Source: Planococcus versutus (lineage in GTDB: Bacteria; Bacillota; Bacilli; Bacillales_A; Planococcaceae). From it: a stretch of 64,000 nucleotides of DNA. The stretch is taken from NCBI RefSeq assembly GCF_001186155.3, contig NZ_CP016540.2, positions 1,156,001-1,220,000 of the forward strand, written 5' to 3'. This document shows positions 10,056-19,497 of the stretch, in pieces. Under the pieces are notes generated by a model. The model searched no databases. It was not told the DNA's origin and saw only the letters and a list, made by a program, of their open reading frames with translations. How positions within the stretch are numbered: position 1 is the stretch's first letter; each line of letters opens with the position of its first letter. A program made the translations under genes and the position numbers.

Positions 10056-11030
10056 TTAGTTCAAGATTTTTTCAAGTACTTGCAAATTTTTTTCCATTAA
10101 AGTGAAGTACGTTTCTTTGTTGTCGATGTTTTCTTGAGTTAGCACACCTAGATTGTGCATTTCAATTGCTTCAGCGCCAACTTCTTTCTGAATCACTTTT
10201 GTCAAATTAGAAGAGACGTTTTGCTCAAAGACAATGTACTGTAAATCATTTTCTTTAGCCAAATCAACCATCTCTGTCAATTCTTTCTGTGACGGTTCAT
10301 TTTGACTATTTAAACCGGCAATAGCCATTTGCTTAAAGCCATATGGTTCTGAAAGATAACCAAAAGCAGCGTGAGAAACAAAGAAAGTGTCTTTGCTGAC
10401 ACGTTCCGATAAACTAGCAAACGATTGATTTAATGTTTCTAAGTCAACAATAAGTTCTGCATAATTGCTTTCGTAAAGCTCAGTGTTCTTGGGATCAGCT
10501 TTTGTTAAAGAATCTTTGATCGACTCGGCTAATTGTTCGCTTAGTACAGGAGACATCCAGACATGCGGATCGGTAGAACCATGAGCGTGACCGTCATGGC
10601 TTTCGGTTTCTTCCGCAGGTTCTTCTTCATGATCGCCTTCGGTGTGACCAAGCGCTGCTTCCAATTCTGTATCTGAAATTCGATCGGCAGTCGCGACAAA
10701 TTCAACGTTTTCATCTTTTAACGTTTTTTTTGCACTATCAATAAATCCTTCTAAACCTAGTCCGATAGAGAACAGTATATTGGCATCAGCAAGTTTGATC
10801 ATGTCTTGTTGAGAAGGTTCGAAAGTATGTTCATTCGAACCCGCAGGATAAATAGATTGGACATCAACTAAATCGCCAGCAATCCGTTCAGTAAAATAAG
10901 TTAATGGGTAAACGGTAGTGTATACTTGTAGCTTAGAGCTGCTATTATCGGTGCCTTGTTCTTTCTGACTTGTTTGTCCACAAGCCGTTAACAGTAAAAT
11001 AAAAGCGAAAAATAAGAATGTTTTTTTCAT
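10056..11030 (-). CDS. Zinc ABC transporter substrate-binding lipoprotein (ZnuA/AdcA type)
   Basis: Cluster A-I metal-binding lipoprotein, 324 aa. Signal peptide with lipobox LLTACG at residues 16-21, so it is anchored outside the membrane. A His/Glu/Asp-rich loop (HTEGDHEEE...HDGHAHG, about 130-153) is characteristic of zinc- rather than manganese-specific members. Start is the ATG at 11030 (MKKTFLFF), 6 nt after GGAGG; four extra codons upstream in the frame lack support. No permease or ATPase gene is next to it, so the rest of the transporter must be elsewhere. A Zur-like operator lies just upstream. Confidence 0.9.
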   Translation of the reverse strand: MKKTFLFFAFILLLTACGQTSQKEQGTDNSSSKLQVYTTVYPLTYFTERIAGDLVDVQSIYPAGSNEHTFEPSQQDMIKLADANILFSIGLGLEGFIDSAKKTLKDENVEFVATADRISDTELEAALGHTEGDHEEEPAEETESHDGHAHGSTDPHVWMSPVLSEQLAESIKDSLTKADPKNTELYESNYAELIVDLETLNQSFASLSERVSKDTFFVSHAAFGYLSEPYGFKQMAIAGLNSQNEPSQKELTEMVDLAKENDLQYIVFEQNVSSNLTKVIQKEVGAEAIEMHNLGVLTQENIDNKETYFTLMEKNLQVLEKILN

Positions 11031-11040
11031 AATAACCTCC

Positions 11041-11061
11041 AAATAGTAACGATTACGTTTT
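11041..11061 (-). promoter_or_regulatory. Zur-like operator
   Basis: AAATAGTAACGATTACGTTT closely matches the Bacillus Zur box core TCGTAATnATTACGA (11 of 14 arm positions), 11 nt upstream of the zinc lipoprotein start. Zinc-dependent repression is inferred. Confidence 0.7.
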
Positions 11062-11103
11062 GTTCACTAATAGAATATTACAGCATGCTTTTTAAAAACA
11101 CAA

Positions 11104-11131
11104 GAAAAACCACCAATTATTTTTTTGGTGG
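11104..11131 (-). terminator. Terminator of yidD
   Basis: CCACCAA/TTGGTGG stem (11110-11131) followed on the minus strand by TTTTT. The stem includes the last yidD codons. Confidence 0.7.
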
Positions 11132-11347
11132 CCATTTCTCGGGGACAAAATCAATTCCGCCTTTATGGAAAGGGTGGCAACTTAAAATTCGTTTTGTTGC
11201 TAAATATCCTCCTTTTAAAGCACCGTGCTTTTCGACCGCTTCAATGCCATAATGGGAACAAGTTGGGTAAAAGCGACAGCTTGGCGGAGACAAAGGAGAA
11301 ATAAAGCGCTGATAAAAGCGAAAAATTCGTATAAGTAAAGTCTTCAT
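11117..11347 (-). CDS. yidD: Membrane protein insertion efficiency factor YidD
   Basis: Small 76-aa DUF37 protein that assists YidC/Sec membrane insertion. The invariant block [15 protein letters not shown] with two Cys, and the downstream [13 protein letters not shown], are diagnostic. N-terminal amphipathic segment. It is monocistronic here, not next to rpmH/rnpA as in many proteobacteria. Confidence 0.95.
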   Translation of the reverse strand: MKTLLIRIFRFYQRFISPLSPPSCRFYPTCSHYGIEAVEKHGALKGGYLATKRILSCHPFHKGGIDFVPEKWPPKK

Positions 11348-11454
11348 AACGGTTCAACTCTTTTCATGTATTACTTCATATGTTTATTGTAAAGTCATTA
11401 GAGGTATAGTTAAAGTATAAAGAACTTATCATACGAATTGGAGAGTGGATGGAA

Positions 11455-11901
11455 ATGTCACAAGAATTAAACCAAGAATTAAATGTACAAGTTGCTACAT
11501 GGTCAGTTGCTTACACCAAGTTACATAACTTCCATTGGTATGTAAAAGGGCCGTCTTTCTTTACCTTACATGTGAAATTTGAAGAATTATACAACGAAGC
11601 TACTCTACACATGGATGAAGTTGCTGAGCGTTTGCTAGCACTTGGAGGAAAACCAGTAGCTACAATGAGAGAGCAATTAGAACTGTCAGTAATTGAAGAA
11701 GCAAGTAAAAAAGAATCTGCTGAAGACATGGTTGACGCAATTGTTAATGACTACGATAAAATTATGAAGTCACTTAAAAAAGGAATGCATTTAGCTGCAG
11801 CAGTTGATGATGACATGACAGAAGATATGTTAAATGCGATTCATCAAAATCTTGAAAAGCATTCGTGGATGTTATCAGCATTCTTAGGTGAAAAGAAGTA
11901 A
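11455..11901 (+). CDS. dps: Dps-family DNA-protection / ferritin-like protein
   Basis: 148-aa four-helix-bundle protein that oxidises and stores iron and protects DNA during stress. Ferroxidase residues lie in LHNFHWYVKG, HVKFEELYNEA and HMDEVAERLLALGG. I prefer the second ATG (11455, MSQELN) because GGAGAG is 9 nt upstream; an ATG two codons earlier has only 3 nt spacing. It is flanked by its own terminator. Oxidative-stress or general-stress control is typical of the family but no operator was identified. Confidence 0.92.
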   Translation: MSQELNQELNVQVATWSVAYTKLHNFHWYVKGPSFFTLHVKFEELYNEATLHMDEVAERLLALGGKPVATMREQLELSVIEEASKKESAEDMVDAIVNDYDKIMKSLKKGMHLAAAVDDDMTEDMLNAIHQNLEKHSWMLSAFLGEKK

Positions 11902-11915
11902 AATAAGACTATACG

Positions 11916-11946
11916 AGCGTACACTGAAAAAAGTGTACGCTTTTTT
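11916..11946 (+). terminator. Terminator of dps
   Basis: AGCGTACACT/AGTGTACGCT stem with GAAAAA loop and a run of T. Confidence 0.9.
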
Positions 11947-11964
11947 ATATATCGAGGTGAAAAA

Positions 11965-12423
11965 ATGAAGTACTTAGATTTAAATGGAGATCACTGTGAA
12001 TTGTCATTCGAAAAAAATGCATTTCCGTTCGAAAGTAAACATGTGCTTGTTATTTGTCGATATCATAAAGACTGGGTTTTGACAAGACACAACGAACGCG
12101 GATTAGAATTTCCTGGAGGCAAAGTTGAAGCAGATGAAAAGTTACAAGATGCTGCGAAACGGGAAGTATATGAAGAAACAGGTGTGGTAGTGAGTCAGTT
12201 GGAGTGGTTTGCGGAATACCTAGTTTATACGCAAAACCCATTTTGTAAAACGGTTTTTATTGGAATCGCAGATCGAGTAGATAATATTTCACTTATGGAA
12301 ACACAAGGCATCGTCTTGCGAGAAAAAATAGAAGTTAATAGTGATTTTAGTTTTTTAATGAAGGACGATGGAATGAGAAAGATAATAGAGAAGGTGAAGC
12401 AACTTGAAAAATGGAACCATTAG
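11965..12423 (+). CDS. ytkD: Nudix hydrolase (YtkD type)
   Basis: 152 aa. The Nudix box GGKVEADEKLQDAAKREVYE plus the following EETG is complete (about residues 50-72). In B. subtilis, YtkD hydrolyses 8-oxo-dGTP and can act on RNA 5'-triphosphates, and it lies beside the dps gene as here; the same order supports the symbol. RBS GAGGTG precedes ATG 11965. It overlaps the next gene by 20 nt. Confidence 0.85.
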   Translation: MKYLDLNGDHCELSFEKNAFPFESKHVLVICRYHKDWVLTRHNERGLEFPGGKVEADEKLQDAAKREVYEETGVVVSQLEWFAEYLVYTQNPFCKTVFIGIADRVDNISLMETQGIVLREKIEVNSDFSFLMKDDGMRKIIEKVKQLEKWNH

Positions 12424-13183
12424 TTTGAAAAAACATTATCCTTCTCCAAATCCACATGTTCAATTGTCGGAAATCATATATTGGTCAGAAGGACTGAGAG
12501 TAAAAGGAATGTTGGCGGAACCGAAAAAACAAGGGAACTATAGCGGTATTTTGTATTTAAGAGGAGGCATTCAATCGATTGGCATGGTACGTCCTGCAAG
12601 GATTGCTCAATTTGCAGCACAAGGATTTATTGTGTTTGCACCTTATTACAGAGGCAATCGTGGTGGTGAAGGGCGTGATGAATTTGCTGGAAGGGATCGT
12701 TGGGATGCTGTTCACGGAGTAGACGTGTTAAAAAAATTCAGCAACAAACATGTTCATTTACTCGCTTTTTCTAGAGGTGGTATTATGGCATTATGGACGA
12801 CAATTTTGCGTCAAGATATAACTTCGATCGTTACATGGGCAGGTGTTACAGATACGGTATTAACGTATAAAGAACGTCCTGATATGCGTCGTATGATGAA
12901 ACGACTCTATGGTGGCACACCCAATACAGCATTGATGAATTTTGAAGAACGAAATCCATTATTGCGCATCGAAGAAAATACAGCACCCGTTTTGATTATT
13001 CACGGCCTGCAGGATGTACATGTGTCTCCAAGTCAAGCTTATTTGCTAGAAGAAGCATTAAATCTAAATCGGCAAGCACATGAAACATGGTACTTTCCAG
13101 ACTATACACATTTTTTTCCACCCGCAGCCAATCGAAAAACAGTAAAGGCGATTTGTCATTGGATAAAAGATAAAGAGATGTAG
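12404..13183 (+). CDS. ytmA: Alpha/beta hydrolase, prolyl oligopeptidase-like (YtmA type)
   Basis: 259 aa, no signal peptide. Serine nucleophile in AFSRGG (about residue 123), acid in HGLQDVHVS, His in YTHFFPP: a full triad on the S9-type fold, with a single catalytic domain and no propeller. Start TTG at 12404, 6 nt after AAGGTGA, inside ytkD, implying coupled translation. Natural substrate unknown. Confidence 0.75.
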   Translation: MKNGTISLKKHYPSPNPHVQLSEIIYWSEGLRVKGMLAEPKKQGNYSGILYLRGGIQSIGMVRPARIAQFAAQGFIVFAPYYRGNRGGEGRDEFAGRDRWDAVHGVDVLKKFSNKHVHLLAFSRGGIMALWTTILRQDITSIVTWAGVTDTVLTYKERPDMRRMMKRLYGGTPNTALMNFEERNPLLRIEENTAPVLIIHGLQDVHVSPSQAYLLEEALNLNRQAHETWYFPDYTHFFPPAANRKTVKAICHWIKDKEM

Positions 13184-13310
13184 AAAAGCAGAAGTATTTG
13201 TGTAACTCCTAAAGCATTAGACCACTCGGCAGTGCGGTGTGTTTTGCTGTACAATTGAGATGGCTATGACCCAAAGAGCTTAAACTTTTCTATTTACGCT
13301 TTATCCTTAA

Positions 13311-13346
13311 CAAAACCCGCTCGGATTTTACTCCGAACGGGTTTTG
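13311..13346. terminator. Terminator downstream of pckA
   Basis: CAAAACCCGCTCGGA pairs with TCCGAACGGGTTTTG (one mismatch), loop of 6 nt, between converging genes. Confidence 0.8.
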
Positions 13347-13354
13347 TGTATTTC

Positions 13355-14944
13355 TTATTTTTGGGCTGGACCGCCTAGCACACTGATCTCAGGTGCAACA
13401 GTACCAAACTTCTTAAAGTTTTCTTGGAATTCTTGTGATAATTCCATTGCTTTTTGGTCGTATGCGTCTTTGTCAGCCCATGCATTGCGTGGGTTTAATA
13501 CTTCGCTTGGCACTCCAGGAACTTCAGTTGGAACTTCAAAGCCGAAAATAGCTTCTTTTTCAGTTGCCGTATTATTCAAATCGCCTCTAATCGCAGCGCG
13601 AACCATCGTACGTGTGTAAGAAAGCTTCATGCGACTTCCAACACCATATACTCCACCAGTCCAACCTGTGTTAACAAGAAAAACTTGAACGTCGTGCTCG
13701 TCGATTTTTTTGCCAAGCATTTCTGCGTATACCGTTGCGTGTAATGGCAAGAAAGGCGAACCAAAGCAAGTTGAGAAAGTTGCTTCAGGCGTTGTAATGC
13801 CGCGTTCTGTACCAGCCAATTTCGAAGTGTAACCACTTAGAAAATGATACATCGCTTGTTCTTTTGTTAACTTACTGATTGGAGGCAATACGCCAAACGC
13901 ATCAGCTGTTAAAAAGACAATCGTCTTTGGATGTCCAGCTACTGAAGGATCAACGATGTTGTCAATCGCTTGCATCGGGTAAGCTGCACGCGTATTTTCA
14001 GTTAATGATCCATCATTATAGTCAGGAATACGTGTATCAGGATCTACCACAACGTTTTCAAGAACCGAACCGAAACGAATTGCGTCGTAAATTTGTGGTT
14101 CATTTTCACGAGACAAATTAATGGTTTTTGCGTAACAGCCACCTTCGATATTAAAGACGCCGTTATCCGACCAACCATGCTCATCATCACCAATTAGTTT
14201 GCGATCGCCATCAGCGGATAAAGTTGTTTTCCCTGTACCAGATAAGCCGAAGAACAATGTAACATCACCAGCTTGTCCAACGTTGGCTGAACAATGCATT
14301 GGCAAAATTCCTTTTTCAGGAAGTAAGTAGTTCATGATAGAGAAAATAGATTTTTTCATTTCGCCGGCGTACTCAGTTCCACCGATTAAAATAATGCCTT
14401 GTTCCATCGACACAATAATGAAGGTTTCAGAATCTGTAGCATCCACTGCAGGATCTGCTTTGAATGTCGGTGCGTAGACAACTGTGAATTCAGCTTCATG
14501 TGCATCTAGTTCTTGCGTTGTTGGACGAATAAACAATTGATGAGCAAATAGGTTATGCCAAGCGTATTCATTGATCGTTTGGATGGGTACACGTGATTCG
14601 TGATCAGCTCCAGCAAATCCTTTGAATACAAAAAGTGCATCTTTTTCTTTTAAATGCATAAGCACTTTTGCGTATAGATTTTCAAAAATTTCACTTGAAA
14701 TAGGACGGTTCACATTGCCCCAGTCGACTTTGTTTTTAGAACTTTCTTCTTCCACCATGTATTTGTCTTTCGGTGAGCGGCCAGTGTATTTTCCTGTTTC
14801 CGCCGTTACAGCGCCTTCCCGAGTCAATACCGCTTCTTTGCGGGATGTTGCTGCTTCCACTAATTGTGGCACTGATAATTGAACATGCACATTTTGGCCA
14901 GCCAAAAGATTCTTCAAGTCGTTCGCAAAGTTCACTGAAGTCAT
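13355..14944 (-). CDS. pckA: Phosphoenolpyruvate carboxykinase (ATP)
   Basis: 529 aa, cytoplasmic; oxaloacetate + ATP to PEP + CO2 + ADP, the entry to gluconeogenesis. GRSPKDK (about residue 55), the PEPCK P-loop [11 protein letters not shown] (about 240) and the metal/substrate block [18 protein letters not shown] are intact. ATG 14944 follows AGGAAGG by 9 nt. Divergent from metK as in B. subtilis. A palindrome overlaps the -35 box of its candidate promoter, which suggests repression. Confidence 0.97.
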   Translation of the reverse strand: MTSVNFANDLKNLLAGQNVHVQLSVPQLVEAATSRKEAVLTREGAVTAETGKYTGRSPKDKYMVEEESSKNKVDWGNVNRPISSEIFENLYAKVLMHLKEKDALFVFKGFAGADHESRVPIQTINEYAWHNLFAHQLFIRPTTQELDAHEAEFTVVYAPTFKADPAVDATDSETFIIVSMEQGIILIGGTEYAGEMKKSIFSIMNYLLPEKGILPMHCSANVGQAGDVTLFFGLSGTGKTTLSADGDRKLIGDDEHGWSDNGVFNIEGGCYAKTINLSRENEPQIYDAIRFGSVLENVVVDPDTRIPDYNDGSLTENTRAAYPMQAIDNIVDPSVAGHPKTIVFLTADAFGVLPPISKLTKEQAMYHFLSGYTSKLAGTERGITTPEATFSTCFGSPFLPLHATVYAEMLGKKIDEHDVQVFLVNTGWTGGVYGVGSRMKLSYTRTMVRAAIRGDLNNTATEKEAIFGFEVPTEVPGVPSEVLNPRNAWADKDAYDQKAMELSQEFQENFKKFGTVAPEISVLGGPAQK

Positions 14945-15003
14945 ATATATGTACCTTCCTTTTCTGTTATTCCCGTAATGGGGAGGATGTATATTCGTTC
15001 ATT

Positions 15004-15039
15004 AGTATAACACATTAGGCTGATTAGTCTACACTAATC
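15004..15039 (-). promoter_or_regulatory. pckA promoter with overlapping palindrome
   Basis: On the minus strand, TAGACT (15031-15026) and TATACT (15009-15004) with 16-nt spacing. A 7-4-7 inverted repeat (GATTAGT...ACTAATC, 15022-15039) covers the -35 box and could be a repressor site. Which regulator binds is unknown. Confidence 0.5.
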
Positions 15040-15042
15040 CGC

Positions 15043-15139
15043 TGTGGATAGTAAAAAATATTGAATTTATTGGTTGGAATAATTGAAACGGTTATTTCTT
15101 TATTTATCAAAGAGGTACTTATTATGACGATTATCCACA
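15043..15139. promoter_or_regulatory. Two DnaA-box-like 9-mers
   Basis: A perfect TTATCCACA at 15131-15139 and, on the other strand, TGTGGATAG (one mismatch) at 15043-15051, 80 bp apart in the pckA/metK intergenic region. No AT-rich unwinding element or dnaA/dnaN is seen, so this is not an origin; regulatory or titration binding is possible. Confidence 0.35.
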
Positions 15140-15279
15140 GTCAGATATTATTTTGTGTTCAGAGCATCATTTTTTATATGTAAACTTGTAGTTATTTTGT
15201 TCAGTAGTCGTGTATTTAAAAGATTTAGGAGGAAACAATAGAATGTTAACTCATAAAATCAATTTTTGTCTTGAAGTTG

Positions 15280-15308
15280 TTGACATTGCTATGCTATTTC
15301 CGTATGAT
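15280..15308 (+). promoter_or_regulatory. metK leader promoter
   Basis: Perfect -35 TTGACA (15280-15285), 17-nt spacer, -10 TATGAT (15303-15308), placing the transcript start just ahead of the riboswitch P1 stem. Confidence 0.85.
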
Positions 15309-15324
15309 GAAAAATTGAACGGAT

Positions 15325-15438
15325 ACTCTTATTCCGAGCTGGTGGAGGGGACAGGCCCTATGAAACCCGGCAACCTGCTGCTGTTGCAGTGATGGTGCCA
15401 AACCTGAACAAGGTGAACAGTCCTTGGATGATAAGAGT
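15325..15438 (+). ncRNA. SAM-I (S-box) riboswitch
   Basis: Closing stem ACTCTTAT/ATAAGAGT; conserved core GGTGGAGGGG, GGCCCTATGAAACCCGGCAA, then GGTGCCAA and the kink-turn region, as in class I SAM riboswitches. It precedes a terminator and metK, so high SAM should stop transcription of the SAM synthetase gene. A 60-codon frame reading through it is not a gene. Confidence 0.95.
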
Positions 15439-15458
15439 GAAAGGTGCGTAGGATGATT

Positions 15459-15497
15459 TTCCCTTTCCTCATGATGAATGAGAAAAGGGATTTTTTT
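15459..15497 (+). terminator. Riboswitch-controlled terminator
   Basis: Stem CCCTTTCCTCAT/ATGAGAAAAGGG (one mismatch), followed by TTTTTTT. Confidence 0.8.
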
Positions 15498-15639
15498 GTG
15501 AAATGCCCTTAATCCTCGTGTGCAAAGGCCACATACGGCTTGAAGTTCAATCCAGATTGTCTGGAACGGACTTGACATGGGAAACGAGTACCGTATCAAT
15601 TTCGAGAGCAATCTCGCAGGATATAAGGAGGAACATTTT

Positions 15640-16836
15640 TTGAAAAACCGTCGATTATTTACTTCAGAATCAGTAACAGAAGGACATCCAGATAAAATTT
15701 GTGACCAAATCTCAGATGCGATTTTGGATGCTATTTTAACAGAAGATCCAAACGCGCGTGTCGCTTGTGAAACAACAGTCACAACAGGACTGGTTTTAGT
15801 AGCTGGAGAAATCACTACGTCTACGTATGTGGATATTCCAAAAGTTGTCCGACAAACAGTAAGAGAGATTGGATATACGCGAGCTAAGTATGGTTTTGAC
15901 TCCGAAACAAGTGCAGTTTTGACAGCAATCGATGAGCAATCACCGGATATCGCTGCCGGAGTTAATGTAGCACTTGAATCACGCGAAGGCCAAATGACAG
16001 ATAAAGAGCTAGACGATATTGGAGCAGGCGACCAAGGGTTAATGTTTGGATACGCGAATAATGAAACAGAAGAATTGATGCCATTGCCAATTTCGTTGGC
16101 ACATAAATTGGCACGTCGTTTAGCTGAAGTGCGTAAAGAAGATATTCTTCCATACTTGCGTCCAGACGGCAAAACACAAGTTACGGTGGAATACGATGAA
16201 AATCACAAACCTGTTCGTGTGGATACAATTGTTATCTCAACGCAGCATCATCCCGAAGTAACGTTAGAGCAAATTCAACGTAATATTAAAGAGTACGTCA
16301 TTAATGAAGTGGTGCCAGCGAAATGGATCGATGAAGATACCAAGTACTTTATTAACCCCACTGGACGTTTTGTTATTGGAGGACCTCAAGGAGATGCAGG
16401 CTTGACTGGTCGTAAAATCATCGTAGATACATATGGTGGTTATGCTCGTCACGGCGGTGGAGCATTTTCAGGAAAAGACGCCACAAAAGTAGATCGTTCT
16501 GCTGCATATGCCGCTCGATATGTCGCGAAAAACATTGTAGCTGCAGGTCTTGCCGAAAAATGTGAAGTGCAATTAGCATATGCAATTGGTGTGGCTCAGC
16601 CTGTATCGATCGCTTTTGATTTGTTTGGTACTGGAGTTGTCGATGAAGATACATTAGATGATTTAGTACGTGCGAATTTCGATTTACGTCCGGCTGGTAT
16701 CATTAAAATGCTTGATCTGCGCCGCCCTATTTACAAGCAAACTGCAGCATACGGACATTTCGGTCGTACGGATGTAGATTTGTCTTGGGAACGTACAGAT
16801 AAAGCAGCAATATTAAAAGAACAAGCAGGCATTTAA
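15640..16836 (+). CDS. metK: S-adenosylmethionine synthetase MetK
   Basis: 398 aa; ATP + methionine to [17 protein letters not shown] (ATP), [12 protein letters not shown] and GGGAFSGKD (phosphate loop) are all present. I place the start at TTG 15640 after AAGGAGG because the family begins [15 protein letters not shown]; a longer frame opens at 15577 but its 21 extra codons are unlike the family. Controlled by the SAM-I riboswitch. Confidence 0.97.
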   Translation: MKNRRLFTSESVTEGHPDKICDQISDAILDAILTEDPNARVACETTVTTGLVLVAGEITTSTYVDIPKVVRQTVREIGYTRAKYGFDSETSAVLTAIDEQSPDIAAGVNVALESREGQMTDKELDDIGAGDQGLMFGYANNETEELMPLPISLAHKLARRLAEVRKEDILPYLRPDGKTQVTVEYDENHKPVRVDTIVISTQHHPEVTLEQIQRNIKEYVINEVVPAKWIDEDTKYFINPTGRFVIGGPQGDAGLTGRKIIVDTYGGYARHGGGAFSGKDATKVDRSAAYAARYVAKNIVAAGLAEKCEVQLAYAIGVAQPVSIAFDLFGTGVVDEDTLDDLVRANFDLRPAGIIKMLDLRRPIYKQTAAYGHFGRTDVDLSWERTDKAAILKEQAGI

Positions 16837-16851
16837 TACAGTAAGACAGCA

Positions 16852-16891
16852 AAAGGACGATCAGGCATTGCTTCCTGATCGTCCTTTTTTG
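16852..16891. terminator. Bidirectional terminator, metK / ytoA
   Basis: 14-bp perfect stem AAAGGACGATCAGG/CCTGATCGTCCTTT, loop 8 nt, T run; between converging genes. Confidence 0.9.
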
Positions 16892-17407
16892 TTAGTCTTT
16901 TTGAAGGGATTTATAGTAAGTGCCTTTTTCTGCATATTCGCGAACAATTCGTTTCATGTCTTTTTTGTCGTCTTCGCGTAGTTCGCGAACGACTTTTGCA
17001 GGCCTTCCAAGAGCTAACATGCCGGGAGGAATAACTTTGCCTGGGGGCACAAGACTGCCAGCTCCAATAAACGCACCTTCCCCGATTTCAGCTCCGTCAA
17101 GAATAATAGAACCCATGCCAACTAATGCACCTTTTCGCACCGTGCAGCTATGAAGCGTTACTTGGTGACCAATTGTTACTTCGTCTTCAAGTAACAATTT
17201 TTTTCCAGGACTTTGATGAAGCATGCAAAGATCTTGGATATTGACTTTTTTGCCAATAATAGTTGGTGAAACGTCTCCACGGATAACGGTATTAAACCAT
17301 ATAGAAGAATCTGCGCCAATTGTTACATCACCAGAAATCGTGACATAATCTGCGATAAATACGGATGAGTCGATTTGAGGTAATTTGTCTTTATATGGAT
17401 AAATCAT
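16892..17407 (-). CDS. ytoA: Gamma-carbonic anhydrase-like left-handed beta-helix protein
   Basis: 171 aa with hexapeptide repeats from about residue 12 to 135 (I-x-G-D-V/I-T-I-G pattern), then a C-terminal helix. Zinc-ligand-type His residues occur in CMLHQSPG, IGHQVTLHSC. RBS AAAGGAGC before ATG 17407. Same neighbour order metK-ytoA-ytpA as in B. subtilis. Carbonic anhydrase activity in this subgroup is not established; acyl transfer is less likely as no acceptor-binding insert is seen. Confidence 0.85.
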   Translation of the reverse strand: MIYPYKDKLPQIDSSVFIADYVTISGDVTIGADSSIWFNTVIRGDVSPTIIGKKVNIQDLCMLHQSPGKKLLLEDEVTIGHQVTLHSCTVRKGALVGMGSIILDGAEIGEGAFIGAGSLVPPGKVIPPGMLALGRPAKVVRELREDDKKDMKRIVREYAEKGTYYKSLQKD

Positions 17408-17519
17408 AGCAAAGCTCCTTTAAACAAGATAAGATATTCTATAATCGTATCAAAACAAATCGAAACGTCAAATAAGAACATGACTTAAGAAGTGATAAAG
17501 CAAGAAAGGAAGTTGAACG

Positions 17520-18308
17520 ATGTGGAAATGGCAAGCTGAAGGAACAGCAAAAGCAGTAGTTGTTCTAGTCCATAGTGCATATGAACAACATTTGCGCTAT
17601 GTGTGGCAAATTGAAAAATGGCGTTTGGCAGGATTTCATGTGTATACAGGAGACCTACCAGGACATGGCATAAATGCCAGCGGAGATAAAGTTCACAGGG
17701 AGTCATTTGAAGAATACGAACAAGCAGTAAATGAAATGCTTAACCTTGCATCGAAAAATGAATTGCCTGTATTTGTGATTGCTCACGGATTGGGAGCTAC
17801 TATTGCGATGAGTGTTTTGGGTAAACGTAAATTGAATGTAGCAGGAGCCATTTTTACTTCACCGTGGTTAAAACTAAAAAAATTCCCATTAAAATCTCCA
17901 CATCTGTTTTCAGGCATCACACAATGGGTTGGGCCCAAAAAAATAGAGCATGGCATCGAGCTGCGTCATCTTATGCGAGACCCACTTTCGTATAGTCATG
18001 AAACCGAAAGTAAAATCTATCATTCAGTTATGACAGCAAGATGGTTTAAGGAATTACAGAGGTATATAAAAGAAACTGCTGTGGCTGTGGAAGTTTATCC
18101 ACAGATTCCAACGTGTCTATATACAGCGGAACGAGACTTGATTACAGAAAAAGAAATTGCTCGACAATGGTTATTAAAGCAACAACTAAATGAGTTTAGC
18201 TATAAAGAATGGACATGTTGTTATCATGATCTTTTTCAAGAACCGGAAAAAGAAGATATTTTTCTAGCTGGACAAGCATTTATTCATAACATCTTACGTT
18301 CACAGTAG
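17520..18308 (+). CDS. Alpha/beta hydrolase of the YtpA lysophospholipase type, nucleophile Ser not conserved
   Basis: 262 aa, cytosolic. Overall sequence follows YtpA/monoacylglycerol-lipase proteins, with the acid in AERDLI (about residue 205) and His in CYHDLFQEPE (about 236). The nucleophile elbow, GHSMGG in relatives, reads AHGLGA here, so Gly replaces Ser, and the oxyanion HG reads HS. It may be a non-hydrolytic paralogue or use another residue. AGGAAG precedes ATG 17520. Confidence 0.75.
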   Translation: MWKWQAEGTAKAVVVLVHSAYEQHLRYVWQIEKWRLAGFHVYTGDLPGHGINASGDKVHRESFEEYEQAVNEMLNLASKNELPVFVIAHGLGATIAMSVLGKRKLNVAGAIFTSPWLKLKKFPLKSPHLFSGITQWVGPKKIEHGIELRHLMRDPLSYSHETESKIYHSVMTARWFKELQRYIKETAVAVEVYPQIPTCLYTAERDLITEKEIARQWLLKQQLNEFSYKEWTCCYHDLFQEPEKEDIFLAGQAFIHNILRSQ

Positions 18309-18346
18309 GTAGTTCGTAAAAGAAAAAGTAAAAGGGGAGAATTTGG

Positions 18347-19354
18347 ATGGCTTTACATTATAGCGTATTGGATCAGTCACCGATTTCAGAAGGCAGTTCG
18401 GCCGAAGAAGCGTTAAAGCAAACAGCTACGCTCGCACAACAAGCTGAAAAATGGGGATACACACGATTTTGGGTATCTGAGCATCATGATGCTCTAACGC
18501 TTGCTGGCTCATCACCTGAAGTATTAATTGCACATCTTGGCGCTGTAACAAATACCATCCGTCTTGGTTCTGGTGGCGTGATGTTGCCACACTACGCTTC
18601 TTTTAAAGTCGCAGAGAATTTCAAATTGCTCGAAGCGCTATATCCTGGCAGAATTGATGCAGGTATGGGGCGTGCACCTGGTGGGATGCCACGTGCTTCA
18701 TATGCATTAAACGAAGGTAAAAAGCGAGATACCAGTCAATTTTCAACTCAAATCGACGATCTTCGCATGTATTTGACAGATTCTATTCCAGAAGATCATC
18801 CATATCATGGTATGAAAGCAACTCCGATTACCGCGAACTATCCCACCATTTGGATTTTAGGATCCAGTATAAATTCAGCATGGCTCGCTGCAGAAAAAGG
18901 GCTGCCTTATTTGTTTGCTCACTTTATCAATGGACAAGGTGGGCAAGTATTTGCTCAGGATTACCGAAAGCAATTTGTAGCCTCCGATGAGGGTAATCCC
19001 TACGTCGGCTTTGCCATTTTCGCAGTTTGCCAAGAAACACAAGAACAAGCAGAGCGAGTAGCATCATCTATAGATTTAGCCTTGTCTATGGGAGCGCAAG
19101 GAATACCTTCAAAAGGCACACCTTCACCTGACAAGGCATTTGAGTATCCGTATTCCAAGTTCGAAAAATTACTAGTCGCTGAAAATCGTCGCCGTATGGT
19201 CGTTGGAACACCGCAACAAGTGGTAGACCAATTAGAAGCACTAGCTTCTGAATACGGAGCAGACGAAGTGATGTTGGTTTCTCCTGCTTATGATTTTAAG
19301 GACAAACTAAAAACCTTAGAGTTGATTGCAAAAGAACTGCAGAAGCGTAGATAG
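18347..19354 (+). CDS. LLM class flavin-dependent oxidoreductase
   Basis: 335 aa bacterial luciferase-like TIM barrel of the MsnO8/YtmO type. Signatures: WVSEHHD (about residue 43), IRLGSGGVMLPHY (about 72), DAGMGRAPGG, GTPQQVVDQLEAL. It needs reduced FMN from another enzyme; substrate unknown. GGGGAGA precedes ATG 18347. It is the last backbone gene before the accessory region. Confidence 0.88.
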   Translation: MALHYSVLDQSPISEGSSAEEALKQTATLAQQAEKWGYTRFWVSEHHDALTLAGSSPEVLIAHLGAVTNTIRLGSGGVMLPHYASFKVAENFKLLEALYPGRIDAGMGRAPGGMPRASYALNEGKKRDTSQFSTQIDDLRMYLTDSIPEDHPYHGMKATPITANYPTIWILGSSINSAWLAAEKGLPYLFAHFINGQGGQVFAQDYRKQFVASDEGNPYVGFAIFAVCQETQEQAERVASSIDLALSMGAQGIPSKGTPSPDKAFEYPYSKFEKLLVAENRRRMVVGTPQQVVDQLEALASEYGADEVMLVSPAYDFKDKLKTLELIAKELQKRR

Positions 19355-19376
19355 ACTGAAACTGTTCTGAAAGAGT

Positions 19377-19497
19377 GTTCGTAAAAGTATCGGCATTTTC
19401 GCGAACGTTCGTAAAATATTTACCCATATTTGCGAACGACTTCTTCATGTGTTTTTAATCCTTTTGAGAGTGTTCGTAAACGTGTACTTTTACGAAC
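19377..19497. repeat. Three tandem B-type palindromes at the accessory-region edge
   Basis: Three hairpins open with GTTCGTAAA and close with CGAAC: 19377-19406, 19407-19437 and 19472-19497. The third is the near-perfect family B 3' box centred on GTAC. The stretch 19472-19575 is related to 43084-43190 at the far end of the array. Confidence 0.75.

Noticed and set aside
15210..15392. 60-codon frame upstream of metK
   Set aside because: It reads through the promoter and the SAM-I riboswitch core; RNA structure explains the conservation.
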